From positions 1,589,876 through 1,653,875 of the forward strand of contig NZ_CP040908.1 of NCBI RefSeq assembly GCF_013488205.1: 64,000 bases of DNA. Reading direction: 5' to 3'. The translations under genes and the position numbers were made by a program. Of the stretch, positions 55,006 through 63,868 are shown in pieces (the first letter of the stretch is position 1; every line of letters begins with the position of its first letter). The notes under the pieces are model-generated. The model worked only from the letters and a program-made list of their open reading frames with translations. It ran no database searches and had not been told where the DNA came from. The stretch is from Empedobacter falsenii. GTDB taxonomy: Bacteria; Bacteroidota; Bacteroidia; Flavobacteriales; Weeksellaceae.

Positions 55006-57921
55006 ATGCGAGGAAGATGGCTCATTGCAGCATTTGCAATTATTTTAAGTCTCTTGTGTATCAGACAACTAAGTTATACTTGGTACACAACTAAAGTGGA
55101 GCATGAGGCGGCGCGCTTGGCGAGTAAGCCAGAAGACGAACCAAGAATTTTAGATAGCTTGGCTCAGCATCCTCTTGATTTGGGAATTATTAAGTACGAT
55201 TATGGGTATGCCAAAAACAATGAAATCAATTTAGGATTAGATTTGAAAGGTGGTATCAACGTAATTTTACAAGTTTCTGAAAGAGATTTAATCGAGAATT
55301 TATCAGCGAAAAGTCAAAACCCTATGTTGGCAACGGCTTTGGATGCTACAGATAAAGCTCAAAAAACAAACGGTAACGTACCTTATGTCGAATTATTTTT
55401 TCAAGAGTTTGATAAAATAAAAGGAGGAACAAAATACGCAGCTGCAGATTTGTTTGGAAACAAAAACAATGCAGATAAAATTGCGTACAATGCTTCTGAC
55501 GATCAGGTAAAAGAAGTAATCCGTAAAGATATCGAAGCTAAAGTTGCAACAGCTTATGATGTAATTAGCTCTCGTATTAATCAATTTGGTGTTGTTGAGC
55601 CAGTAATTCAACGTTTAGGTGATAAAGGTGATGGACGTATCTTGGTAGAATTACCAGGTGTTTCTGACACTGACCGTGTAAAAAAATTATTACAATCTAC
55701 AGCAAAATTAGAGTTTTGGCAAGTTGTTCGTCAAGATCCTACAGTTTTACAATATTTTTCTAGCGTTAATACAGAAAAATATAATGTAAAAAATGAGAAA
55801 GGACAAACAATCAAAACTTTAGCAGAAGTTATGCAACCAGCTGGTTCTAACGCAAGTTTTGTTGTGAATGTAAAAGATACTGCTGTTGTAAACCGTGTGA
55901 TGCAAGACAAAGGTTTTGTACCTGGATTACCAGCAAACATTAGAGGATACAAATACTCTTGGGCGAATAAGCCAATGAATTTAGGTAAACAAGCAAATGA
56001 TAAATCTGCTCCTAAATTATTAGAGTTTTATGTCTTAAAAGGTAAAAATGGAACGCAAGAACCATTAATTGAAGGAGATAAAGTAGTTTCTGCTGCTGGT
56101 GAACGTAATCCTGGTTCTCTTACAAATGAGCCTGTTGTTACAATGCAAATGAATCAAGTTGGAGCACAAGAGTGGTCTCGTATTACAGACGAGTTGAAAC
56201 CTGCAGGTCCTGGACAACCAGGTCAAGGTGTTGCAATTGTATTAGACAATATGGTGTATTCTGCGCCAAACATCAGTAATCAAATTACAGGAGGTAATTC
56301 TGTTATTTCTGGAAACTTTACAATTGACGAAGCAAAAGATTTAGCAAACATTTTACAAGCAGGTTCTTTACCAGCTTCATCTAAAATCGTTTCTGCTGAG
56401 GTTGTTGGTCCATCATTAGGACAAGAAGCAATCAACAGTTCGTTAATCGCTTTTGGTTGTGCATTTGCATTAGTATTAATCTGGATGGTGTTTTATTACA
56501 GCCGTGCAGGTATTTATGCTAACGTTGCATTAATCGTTAACTTATTATTCTTATTAGGATTCTTAGTATCACTTAAAGCTACATTATCTTTACCAGGTAT
56601 TGCCGGGATTATCTTGACATTGGTAACAGGAATGGATGCGAATATCTTGATTTACGAACGTGTAAAAGAAGAATTAAGAAAAGGAAAATCATTACGTCAA
56701 GCAGTAGATTTCGCTTATTCATGGAAAGGTGCTTTCTCTGCAATTATCGATGCTAACTCAACATCATTTATCACGGCATTAATTTTATTCTTCTTTGGTA
56801 AAGGTCCTGTTGTAGGTTTCGCAACAACGTTTATGATTGGTATTTTTACATCAACATTTACAGCGATTTTCATTACACGCTACTTTGTAGAAGGACGTTT
56901 AGCAAAAGGAAAATCTGTTCCTTTCTATACACATTTTACAGCGCACTGGTTACAAAATATTAAAGTTGACTTATTGAAAACAAGAAAAATCTCTTATGCG
57001 ATTTCAATTGTTTTAACAGTAGTTGCTTTAATCTCTATCTTCACAAAAGGATTTGATATGGGTATCGAATTCCAAGGTGGACGTACATATACAGTTCGTT
57101 TTGATAAACACGTAGATCCGCAACAAATTTCTGAAAGTTTGGGTGATGTTTTCGTGTTAGAAGGTGAAAAAATGATGCCACAGGTGAAAACGTATGGTGG
57201 TCAAAATCAAGTAAAAATTACAACAGCATACAAAGCTGATGAAGACGGAACAAATGTAGATGACGAGATCAAAGATAAATTATATACAGGTCTTAAATCT
57301 TATCTACCAGCGAATATGTCTGAAAAAGATTTCTCTGAAGATAATGCTACAATAGGTTTAATGTCTTCTGCAAAAGTAGGTCCTACAATTGCCGATGATA
57401 CAACAAGAGCTTCTTATATAGCGGTTTCTTTAGCATTAGTTGCAATTTTCTTCTACTTAATTGTGATGTTCAAACGTTGGCAATTCTCATTATCAACTAT
57501 CATCGCATTAGCGCATGACGTGATTATTGTATTAGGAGTTTTCTCTTTATTCAAAGGAATTTTACCTTTCAACATGGAGATCGATCAAGCATTTATCGCG
57601 GCGATTTTGACGGTAATTGGTTATTCGATGAATGACTCGATTATTATCTTGGATCGTATTCGTGAGAATTTAACAGTTGAGAAAAACCACAACTTGTACG
57701 ATATTATTAATATTTCTACATCAGAAACATTATCACGTACAATCAATACGTCTTTATCAACGTTCTTAATCGTATTAATCATCTTTGCATTTGGTGGAGA
57801 ATCAATCAAAGGATTTATGTTTGCGAAATTAATCGGTATCGTAATTGGTACATTCTCGTCTATTTTCGTTGCATCTCCTTTATTGTATGACTTTACTAAA
57901 AAAGGTCAAATGAATAAATAA
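55006..57921 (+). CDS. secDF: Protein translocase SecDF (fused)
   Basis: 971 residues with the 12 helices of SecD and SecF in one chain, as usual in Bacteroidota. The SecD half has NLGLDLKGGINVILQV, ISSRINQFGVVEPVIQRLG, GRILVELPGV and the helix-4 region GMDANILIYERVKEELRKGKS with the conserved Asp. The SecF half has DMGIEFQGGRTYTVRF and GYSMNDSIIILDRIRENL. SecDF uses the proton gradient to pull secreted proteins out of the SecYEG channel. Codon use is rich in frequent codons, as expected for a core gene. Confidence 0.97.
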   Translation: MRGRWLIAAFAIILSLLCIRQLSYTWYTTKVEHEAARLASKPEDEPRILDSLAQHPLDLGIIKYDYGYAKNNEINLGLDLKGGINVILQVSERDLIENLSAKSQNPMLATALDATDKAQKTNGNVPYVELFFQEFDKIKGGTKYAAADLFGNKNNADKIAYNASDDQVKEVIRKDIEAKVATAYDVISSRINQFGVVEPVIQRLGDKGDGRILVELPGVSDTDRVKKLLQSTAKLEFWQVVRQDPTVLQYFSSVNTEKYNVKNEKGQTIKTLAEVMQPAGSNASFVVNVKDTAVVNRVMQDKGFVPGLPANIRGYKYSWANKPMNLGKQANDKSAPKLLEFYVLKGKNGTQEPLIEGDKVVSAAGERNPGSLTNEPVVTMQMNQVGAQEWSRITDELKPAGPGQPGQGVAIVLDNMVYSAPNISNQITGGNSVISGNFTIDEAKDLANILQAGSLPASSKIVSAEVVGPSLGQEAINSSLIAFGCAFALVLIWMVFYYSRAGIYANVALIVNLLFLLGFLVSLKATLSLPGIAGIILTLVTGMDANILIYERVKEELRKGKSLRQAVDFAYSWKGAFSAIIDANSTSFITALILFFFGKGPVVGFATTFMIGIFTSTFTAIFITRYFVEGRLAKGKSVPFYTHFTAHWLQNIKVDLLKTRKISYAISIVLTVVALISIFTKGFDMGIEFQGGRTYTVRFDKHVDPQQISESLGDVFVLEGEKMMPQVKTYGGQNQVKITTAYKADEDGTNVDDEIKDKLYTGLKSYLPANMSEKDFSEDNATIGLMSSAKVGPTIADDTTRASYIAVSLALVAIFFYLIVMFKRWQFSLSTIIALAHDVIIVLGVFSLFKGILPFNMEIDQAFIAAILTVIGYSMNDSIIILDRIRENLTVEKNHNLYDIINISTSETLSRTINTSLSTFLIVLIIFAFGGESIKGFMFAKLIGIVIGTFSSIFVASPLLYDFTKKGQMNK

Positions 57922-57947
57922 GATTCAAATTTTAAATAAATTTTAAG

Positions 57948-57979
57948 AAAGCCATCAAAGAAATTTGATGGCTTTTTTT
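57948..57979 (+). terminator. Terminator after secDF
   Basis: 12-bp stem AAAGCCATCAAA / TTTGATGGCTTT with a 4-base loop and a T-run. Confidence 0.9.
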
Positions 57980-58001
57980 CTTCTACTAAATTTAGATTTT
58001 A

Positions 58002-58009
58002 TACATTTG
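58002..58009 (+). promoter_or_regulatory. -7 box 4 bases before the tat gene GTG start
   Basis: TACATTTG, then TTTA and the GTG start codon. The position supports the GTG at 58014 as the true start and a leaderless message. Confidence 0.65.
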
Positions 58010-58013
58010 TTTA

Positions 58014-58568
58014 GTGAATAGTTTAGTAATATACCCAGCGTTTTTAGACTTCCAGGAAGTCGTGATTATTATGGTGGTTGCTGTAGTGATTTTTGGACCA
58101 GATAAAATTCCAGAAATTGCTCGTGGTTTGGGAACTGCTGTGCGCAAATTAAAAGAAGCATCTGAAGATATCAAGCAAGAAATCATGAATCCTGTTCAGG
58201 ATGTTGATCCTACAAAAGAGATTCAGAATACCATAAAAGAGTTAAATCCAATGAATGAAGTCAAAGATTCTTTTGCGAAAATCAATCCAATGGAAGATTT
58301 TCAGAAATCATTTGACGAAGTTCGTAATCCAGTAGATGAAATGCATCAAGCAATTCATCAAGATAATACAGTAAATGCAGCGTTGAAAGATGATGCACCA
58401 ACTATGAAAGCTGTAGATCCTGTACAGGATTTGGAATTGGATGTGCAAGAAACAACAGAACCCGTTATAGAGAATGTAGTTGAGCCAATTGTGGAAGAAC
58501 CTGCGGTTGTTGTAGAACCAAAATCTGTAGACGAAGCATTAGGTTTAGGCGGATCAGTAAGTAGATAA
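58014..58568 (+). CDS. tatA: Twin-arginine translocase TatA/TatB-type subunit
   Basis: 184 residues from GTG. The N-terminal membrane helix is followed by the FGPDKIPEIARGLGTAVRKLKEA hinge and amphipathic helix typical of TatA/B. A long acidic tail (about 60-184) contains spaced N-P-[MV]-x-[DE] units (NPVQDV, NPMNEV, NPMEDF, NPVDEM) and ends in a Pro/Glu/Val-rich stretch; TatA is normally below 100 residues, so length favours a TatB-like role. It would form the pore or receptor for folded proteins together with TatC, not seen here. It overlaps the next gene by 1 base (TAATG). Confidence 0.85.
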   Translation: MNSLVIYPAFLDFQEVVIIMVVAVVIFGPDKIPEIARGLGTAVRKLKEASEDIKQEIMNPVQDVDPTKEIQNTIKELNPMNEVKDSFAKINPMEDFQKSFDEVRNPVDEMHQAIHQDNTVNAALKDDAPTMKAVDPVQDLELDVQETTEPVIENVVEPIVEEPAVVVEPKSVDEALGLGGSVSR

Positions 58569-59143
58569 TGATACAAGATTATTTTGATTGGGACGTACAA
58601 ATATTTTTGTATTTCAATAATTTAGGGAACGAAAAATGGGATTGGTTTTGGTTAATAGTTACCGATAAAAAAACATGGATTCCGTTGTATGTCATCTTTC
58701 TCATCTTACTTTATGTAAAACTTGGTTGGAAAAAAACCTTGTTAGCTGGAGTTTGTATAGCACTGATGATAACATGTGCAGATCAATTTACAAATATCTT
58801 GAAAAATTCTTTTCAACGTTTTCGTCCATGTTACACCGAATCGATTCAAGGATTATTTCGCCCAATAGATTGTGAGGGGAGAGGTAAATATGGTTTTACT
58901 TCGGCACATGCATCTAATCATATGGCGATTGCAATTTTTATAGGAATATTGCTAAGACGCTATTACAAATGGTTACTTTATGTCTTACTTGTTTGGGCGT
59001 TAATGGTTGCTTACAGTAGAGTTTATGTTGGAGTACATTTTACGGGTGATATATTTTTCGGAACACTAATCGGAATATTTTTCTCGATTCTTTTCTTGAA
59101 ATTGTATTATTTCTTAGAAAAAAAATATTTGAAGAAGAATTAA
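58568..59143 (+). CDS. PAP2-family phosphatase (membrane)
   Basis: 191 residues with five to six membrane helices. The three catalytic parts are KNSFQRFRPC (K-x6-RP), TSAHASNH (SxH with the phosphohistidine's partner) and SRVYVGVHFTGDI (SR-x5-H-x3-D). It removes phosphate from lipids such as undecaprenyl diphosphate or phosphatidic acid at the outer face of the membrane. The start codon shares a base with the stop of the Tat gene. Confidence 0.9.
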   Translation: MIQDYFDWDVQIFLYFNNLGNEKWDWFWLIVTDKKTWIPLYVIFLILLYVKLGWKKTLLAGVCIALMITCADQFTNILKNSFQRFRPCYTESIQGLFRPIDCEGRGKYGFTSAHASNHMAIAIFIGILLRRYYKWLLYVLLVWALMVAYSRVYVGVHFTGDIFFGTLIGIFFSILFLKLYYFLEKKYLKKN

Positions 59144-59347
59144 ATGTATATAAATTCAGAGATTTGCTTATCTATTTTATTTGCAGGTTCATTGATTTTA
59201 GGAATTAGAAAAATAAAAAAAGAAAAACATTATAATAGTATGTCAATATTGAAAAGCTATAAAGATGCTTTTGAATTTTTTGTGATTTCTACATTAACCT
59301 TTCTATTACTTATCTTTGATTTTTTCGGAATAATTCATCTTGATTAG
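59144..59347 (+). CDS. Small two-helix membrane protein
   Basis: 67 residues starting directly after the PAP2 stop. It has two hydrophobic helices (about 5-21 and 46-64: FVISTLTFLLLIFDFFGIIHL) separated by a basic loop (RKIKKEKHYNS). No family recognised. It is likely part of the tat-PAP2 transcript, which ends in a terminator 9 bases later. Confidence 0.55.
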   Translation: MYINSEICLSILFAGSLILGIRKIKKEKHYNSMSILKSYKDAFEFFVISTLTFLLLIFDFFGIIHLD

Positions 59348-59355
59348 TATAAATT

Positions 59356-59390
59356 AAAAAAGTCTATAACAATTTGTTATAGACTTTTTT
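59356..59390. terminator. Terminator between convergent genes
   Basis: Near-perfect palindrome AAAAAAGTCTATAACAA / TTGTTATAGACTTTTTT around one base. Confidence 0.88.
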
Positions 59391-59440
59391 AATGGGTAAA
59401 ATAATGTACAGCAATCCAATTATGTAAAATAGAAATTAGA

Positions 59441-60589
59441 TTACTCTAAATTCTCGTCCAACTTCTTTGTTTTTTTCTTTGATTTTTTCGCTTTCTTTTT
59501 GGCTAAAAACGAATTTAAATCATCATCAATTTCTGTTGAATCTTCATCACCCAAAAGATAACCCCAAGGTTTTAATTCAGTCACATTATCAAAAACAATT
59601 TTCATCAACGCAAGTATTGGAATCGATAAAAGCATTCCCATAATTCCCCACGTCATTTCTCCAATTACTAATCCAATAATGACAATCAATGAATTGATTT
59701 TTACTTTAGAACCTACAATTTTTGGCATCACTACATTTCCATCAATTGCATGAATTGCAATAAATGCAATTAAAACAAAGAACAATTTTGAAGCTGACAT
59801 TGTAGCAAATGTGATTATTAGCGTTATAATTAACGAAATAACAATTCCTACATATGGAACAACATTTAGAACGCCAGTTAAAATAGCTAAAACAAATTTG
59901 TATTTAAGTCCAAGAATAGAAAATGCAATAAAAGATAAAATTGATACGACTAACATTTGTAAAAATAAGCCAATCAAATATTGTTTGACCATTTTTTGAA
60001 TAGATGTAATGACATTATAAACCTGATCGTGTGTATTTGAATTGAATGCGTAATATAAAAATTTTACCAAATGACGACGATAAATCAACAAGAAAACAAT
60101 GTATAAAAAGGTGAACAAAACTGTAACAGCCATCGATGAAACAATCGAAATTACTTTTTCGATTACAATTGTACTCGTTTCTATAGTGGTTTTGACATTC
60201 TTTGTCAAATATTCCATTTGCGCATGCGAATTAACACCAAATGTATGATGAATCCAATCTTGCAAATTCATAAAAGCTTCTATGATTTGTTTCTGAAATG
60301 TAGGCCATTCATTTGCTATTTCCGCCATTTGTATAGCAATCAAATAGAAAATTCCTAAGATAAATGCTGCAAAAAGCAAGGTGGTAATGATACTCGAAAT
60401 AGCACGCGGAATGCGTAAATATCTTTCAAAAAATGCACAAACGGGTGCTAATAATATTGAAATTAAGAAGCCTAATATTAATGGAACTAAAATTCCTTTA
60501 CCTATTATTGAAATAAATGTTAAACAAATGATTGACAATAATGTGCAAGTTAGTTTTAAATAAAAAGGCCATTTTCTAATGACTTCCAT
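59441..60589 (-). CDS. AI-2E family transporter (PerM/YdiK type)
   Basis: 382 residues with eight helices. It has the family's N-terminal PLILGFLISILLAPVCAFFER, a long extracellular-type amphipathic part (EWPTFQKQIIEAFMNLQDW), and the conserved C-terminal VVPYVGIVISLI, GNVVMPKIVGSKVKINSL and MTWGIMGMLLSIPILA segments. Its last 20 residues are a Lys-rich tail (KKKAKKSKKKTKK). The family includes AI-2 exporters and Na+/H+ antiporters; the substrate cannot be fixed. Confidence 0.88.
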   Translation of the reverse strand: MEVIRKWPFYLKLTCTLLSIICLTFISIIGKGILVPLILGFLISILLAPVCAFFERYLRIPRAISSIITTLLFAAFILGIFYLIAIQMAEIANEWPTFQKQIIEAFMNLQDWIHHTFGVNSHAQMEYLTKNVKTTIETSTIVIEKVISIVSSMAVTVLFTFLYIVFLLIYRRHLVKFLYYAFNSNTHDQVYNVITSIQKMVKQYLIGLFLQMLVVSILSFIAFSILGLKYKFVLAILTGVLNVVPYVGIVISLIITLIITFATMSASKLFFVLIAFIAIHAIDGNVVMPKIVGSKVKINSLIVIIGLVIGEMTWGIMGMLLSIPILALMKIVFDNVTELKPWGYLLGDEDSTEIDDDLNSFLAKKKAKKSKKKTKKLDENLE

Positions 60590-60689
60590 AATTATGAGTG
60601 TTTTATTTTGACAATTTTTTAGATAAGTTGTATAAATATAGTTTTATTTCTTAAGATTTTATTTGAATCTTACGTTTATTTCAATAAAA

Positions 60690-60716
60690 AAAACCACGTT
60701 ATAAAAACGTGGTTTT
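60690..60716 (-). terminator. Terminator of the S46 peptidase gene
   Basis: 11-bp stem AAAACCACGTT / AACGTGGTTTT with a 5-base loop, followed by TTTATTG on the minus strand. Confidence 0.85.
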
Positions 60717-60735
60717 CAGAATATAGTGAAAAATA

Positions 60736-62904
60736 TTATTTTTTCTTTGCATTTTTGCTTTCGTCAACGATGGTCATTTCATCAATCAAACGTTGCGCAT
60801 TAGCATACTTGTCAACTACCCATAAAATGTAACGAGAGTCCACCATAATATTACGACAAATCTCTGGATCATAATTTAAATCTGACATTGTTCCTTCCCA
60901 AACACGGTCAAAATTCAATCCGATTAATTCTCCTTTTGCATTCAATGCAGGAGAACCAGAATTACCACCAGTTGTATGGTTTGTTGCAATAAAGTTTACA
61001 GGTAATTTTCCGTTTTTATCGGCGTATTTTCCGTAATCTTTTTTGTCATATAAACTCAACATTTGTTTTGGTAAATCATACTCATAATCACCTGGGATAT
61101 ATTTCTCCATCACACCTTCCATGTGCGTTACAGGCTCGTAATAAACCGCATCGCGAGGTTGGTAACCATCAACTTTTCCGTAAGTTACACGTAAAGTAGA
61201 ATTCGCATCAGGGAAGATTTTTTTGTCTGTAAAAACATCCATTTGCGCTTTCATATACGTACGCATCAACTTGTTGATTTTATCTTGATTCGCTAAATAT
61301 GTAGGCGTTACTTTTGTTTGATTTGCATCTAAAATCAAACGAATTTGAGCAATTAAAGCATCTTCTTTTAAGGCTTTGATAAACTCAGCATCATTTTCAG
61401 CTAACGCTTTGATATTTCCTAAAATAGATTGACCGTTAATTTTTTTCGTTCCGTTGATTATCGAATTTCCTAAAGCCGTTTTGATATTTGCAGCAGTTGT
61501 AGTTGGTAATAAATTTTGAGGAACAACTTTGAAATAATTATCCGCCAAATCAGAAGAAATAGTTTTGTCTAATTCAGGATTATAATCCTTGTGCATAGAC
61601 GCAACTGTATTCAACGCTTTTGCTTTAGTTTCAGCATAATTTTTTTGTCCAACCGCATTCAAAATATTGTTCAATGTTAACGCCATTCTGAATGTTTCTG
61701 AATTTGAGAAAAACGTTTCAGAATACATTGTGTACGCTAAAATATAATCTTGATTTGCTTTATTAACTTGATTTAATTCAGAAATAATATTCGAATATTC
61801 ACCTTTTAATTTAGGATTTTTCGCAATACGATTCATAAATTCTTGCTCGTATTGTTGACGTTTTTCTACAGCTTTCGAACGATTTAATCCTAAAACTTCA
61901 CCAATCCATTTTTTGTGTGAATTTGAAATACGCGCTTGTTTAGAAGCATAAGCAATACGAGTTGCATTGTCTTCACGCATTTTTTTATCAATGTGAGATA
62001 ACGCAATCGTACGTACATTAATACGCGCAGGATTGATGACATCTTTTATTTGCTCGATAGAAGAAGCTGGTAAATATTCGTCTGTTGTACCTGGGAAACC
62101 ATATACAAACGTGAAATCATCCTCGCTAATTCCCGAAATATTAATAGGTATGAAATGTTTTGGTTTATAAGGAACGTTTTCTGGAGAATAATCTGCAGGT
62201 TTGTTATTTTTGTCTGCATAAATTCTAAACATCGAAAAATCTCCTGTATGACGTGGCCAAACCCAGTTGTCTGTGTCATTTCCATATTTTCCGATTGCAG
62301 AAGGTGGCGCACCAACTAAACGAACATCTTTGTATGTTTCTGTCGTAAATTGGTAATATTTATTTCCTTTGTAAAAAGGTTTGATAAATACTGAACGATA
62401 AGATTCTGTCTTAGTTTTTGCATTAAAATCTTCAATATTTTTCTTGATGATTTTGTTACGATCTTTCTCCGACATATTATCATTAACACCAGCTAAAATT
62501 GCAGTAGTTACATCTTTAATATCTACAATAAAAGTCGCTGTTAAACCTTCGTTTGGTAATTCGTCTTTCAACTCTTTAGCCCAAAAACCATCTGTTAAAT
62601 AATCATTTTCTAAAGATGAATGTGCTTGGATTTCTCCATAACCACAGTGATGATTAGTTAGTAATAAACCATTTGGAGAAATAACTTCTGACGTACAACC
62701 GCCACCAAAGTGAGCAACTGCATTGTTGATACTTTTATCTCCATTACTGAAAATGTCTTTTGATGAGATTTTCAATCCCATGTCTTTCATTTCCTTTTCA
62801 TTCAATTCTGTTGGAATCCACATTCCACCACCTTGTTGTGCAAAAACACTAAAGTTTGCAAACAAAGCCATTAAAATAGATCCTTTAACGAATAGTCTCT
62901 TCAT
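60736..62904 (-). CDS. S46-family dipeptidyl-peptidase, DPP11-like
   Basis: 722 residues with signal peptide (about 1-22, ending VFAQ). The catalytic triad is His85 (LLTNHHCGY), Asp in GNDTDNWVWPRHTGDF and Ser649 (TTGGNSGSPAL). Arg667, 18 residues after the Ser (LNFDRVWEG), is at the place of Arg673 of Porphyromonas DPP11, which gives preference for Asp/Glu at P1; DPP7 has Gly there. The enzyme cuts acidic dipeptides off peptide ends in the periplasm and feeds amino-acid use. Its own promoter region is shared with lipB. Confidence 0.92.
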   Translation of the reverse strand: MKRLFVKGSILMALFANFSVFAQQGGGMWIPTELNEKEMKDMGLKISSKDIFSNGDKSINNAVAHFGGGCTSEVISPNGLLLTNHHCGYGEIQAHSSLENDYLTDGFWAKELKDELPNEGLTATFIVDIKDVTTAILAGVNDNMSEKDRNKIIKKNIEDFNAKTKTESYRSVFIKPFYKGNKYYQFTTETYKDVRLVGAPPSAIGKYGNDTDNWVWPRHTGDFSMFRIYADKNNKPADYSPENVPYKPKHFIPINISGISEDDFTFVYGFPGTTDEYLPASSIEQIKDVINPARINVRTIALSHIDKKMREDNATRIAYASKQARISNSHKKWIGEVLGLNRSKAVEKRQQYEQEFMNRIAKNPKLKGEYSNIISELNQVNKANQDYILAYTMYSETFFSNSETFRMALTLNNILNAVGQKNYAETKAKALNTVASMHKDYNPELDKTISSDLADNYFKVVPQNLLPTTTAANIKTALGNSIINGTKKINGQSILGNIKALAENDAEFIKALKEDALIAQIRLILDANQTKVTPTYLANQDKINKLMRTYMKAQMDVFTDKKIFPDANSTLRVTYGKVDGYQPRDAVYYEPVTHMEGVMEKYIPGDYEYDLPKQMLSLYDKKDYGKYADKNGKLPVNFIATNHTTGGNSGSPALNAKGELIGLNFDRVWEGTMSDLNYDPEICRNIMVDSRYILWVVDKYANAQRLIDEMTIVDESKNAKKK

Positions 62905-63065
62905 TTTTATTTGATTATTTTATTCTACCGATTTCTAAGAATTCCAAAGATAAAGATTTTTATTCAATCGTTAATGAATTGCTCAAAACCATTATTACTA
63001 CTAAATGAACCTGAATTAAATAATTTCACAGTAGAATTAGAGGATTAATTTCTTTTAAAAATTCG

Positions 63066-63073
63066 TAAATTTG
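63066..63073 (+). promoter_or_regulatory. -7 box of lipB
   Basis: TAAATTTG, 21 bases before the ATG at 63095. The stretch 62905-63065 between the two divergent genes has no gene. Confidence 0.6.
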
Positions 63074-63094
63074 ACATTCGAAACACATTGTGAA

Positions 63095-63808
63095 ATGAAA
63101 CAAATTGTCGAATTCCAAGATTTAGGAATTAACAGAGATTACCAAGAGATTTGGGATTATCAAGAAAGTCTTTTAGCAGAAAATATAGCCGTAAAACAAT
63201 ATAATAGAGCACAAGAAAAGGAGGGAAGTTCAGATTTTAAAAATACTAAAAATCATTTACTTTTTGTAGAACATCCGCACGTTTATACGCTTGGAAAAAG
63301 TGGACATTTAGAGAATATGTTGGCTTCGAGTGATAAATTAAACGAGATAAATGCAACTTTTGTGAAAACCAATCGCGGTGGAGATATAACGTATCATGGA
63401 CCGCAACAATTAGTTGGTTATCCGATTATGGATTTGGATACTTTCAAGCCAGATATTCATTTGTATATGCGCAATTTGGAAGAAGTGATTATCAAAACTA
63501 TTGCCGAATATGGATTAAAAGGTGAGCGTTCGCAAGGAGAAACTGGTGTTTGGTTGGATGTTGGTCGACCTTTTGCTCGAAAAATTTGTGCAATGGGCGT
63601 TAAGGCTTCCCGTTGGGTAACGATGCATGGTTTTGCGCTAAATGTGAATACAGATTTGCGTTATTTTGAATACATTGTTCCATGCGGAATTCAGGATAAA
63701 GCTGTAGCTTCATTAGAAAGAGAACTTGGACATCAGGTAGATATGAACGAAGTAAAAGCGTTTACGAAGAAACATTTTGCTGAAGTTTTTGATGTCGAAT
63801 TTAAATAA
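63095..63808 (+). CDS. lipB: Octanoyltransferase LipB
   Basis: 237 residues from the ATG at 63095; an upstream TTG at 63071 would overlap the -7 box and is rejected. Motifs: EHPHVYTLGKSGH, VKTNRGGDITYHGPQQLVGYP, GETGVWLDVGRPFARKICAMGVKASRWVTMHGFALNVN with the catalytic Lys, and the acyl-carrying Cys in IVPCGIQDKAV. It moves octanoyl from acyl carrier protein to lipoyl domains, the first step of lipoate synthesis. Confidence 0.96.
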   Translation: MKQIVEFQDLGINRDYQEIWDYQESLLAENIAVKQYNRAQEKEGSSDFKNTKNHLLFVEHPHVYTLGKSGHLENMLASSDKLNEINATFVKTNRGGDITYHGPQQLVGYPIMDLDTFKPDIHLYMRNLEEVIIKTIAEYGLKGERSQGETGVWLDVGRPFARKICAMGVKASRWVTMHGFALNVNTDLRYFEYIVPCGIQDKAVASLERELGHQVDMNEVKAFTKKHFAEVFDVEFK

Positions 63809-63835
63809 GATAATTCAGAAATATAATCTATTTTT

Positions 63836-63860
63836 AAGGACCGTTTTTACGGTCTTTTTT
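63836..63860 (+). terminator. Terminator after lipB
   Basis: Stem AAGGACCG / CGGTCTTT (one G-T pair) with a 6-base loop and a T-run. Confidence 0.85.
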
Positions 63861-63868
63861 ATTGCACA

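Noticed and set aside
63071-63094. TTG start for lipB at 63071
   Set aside because: It would overlap the -7 box; the ATG at 63095 gives the usual LipB N-terminus.
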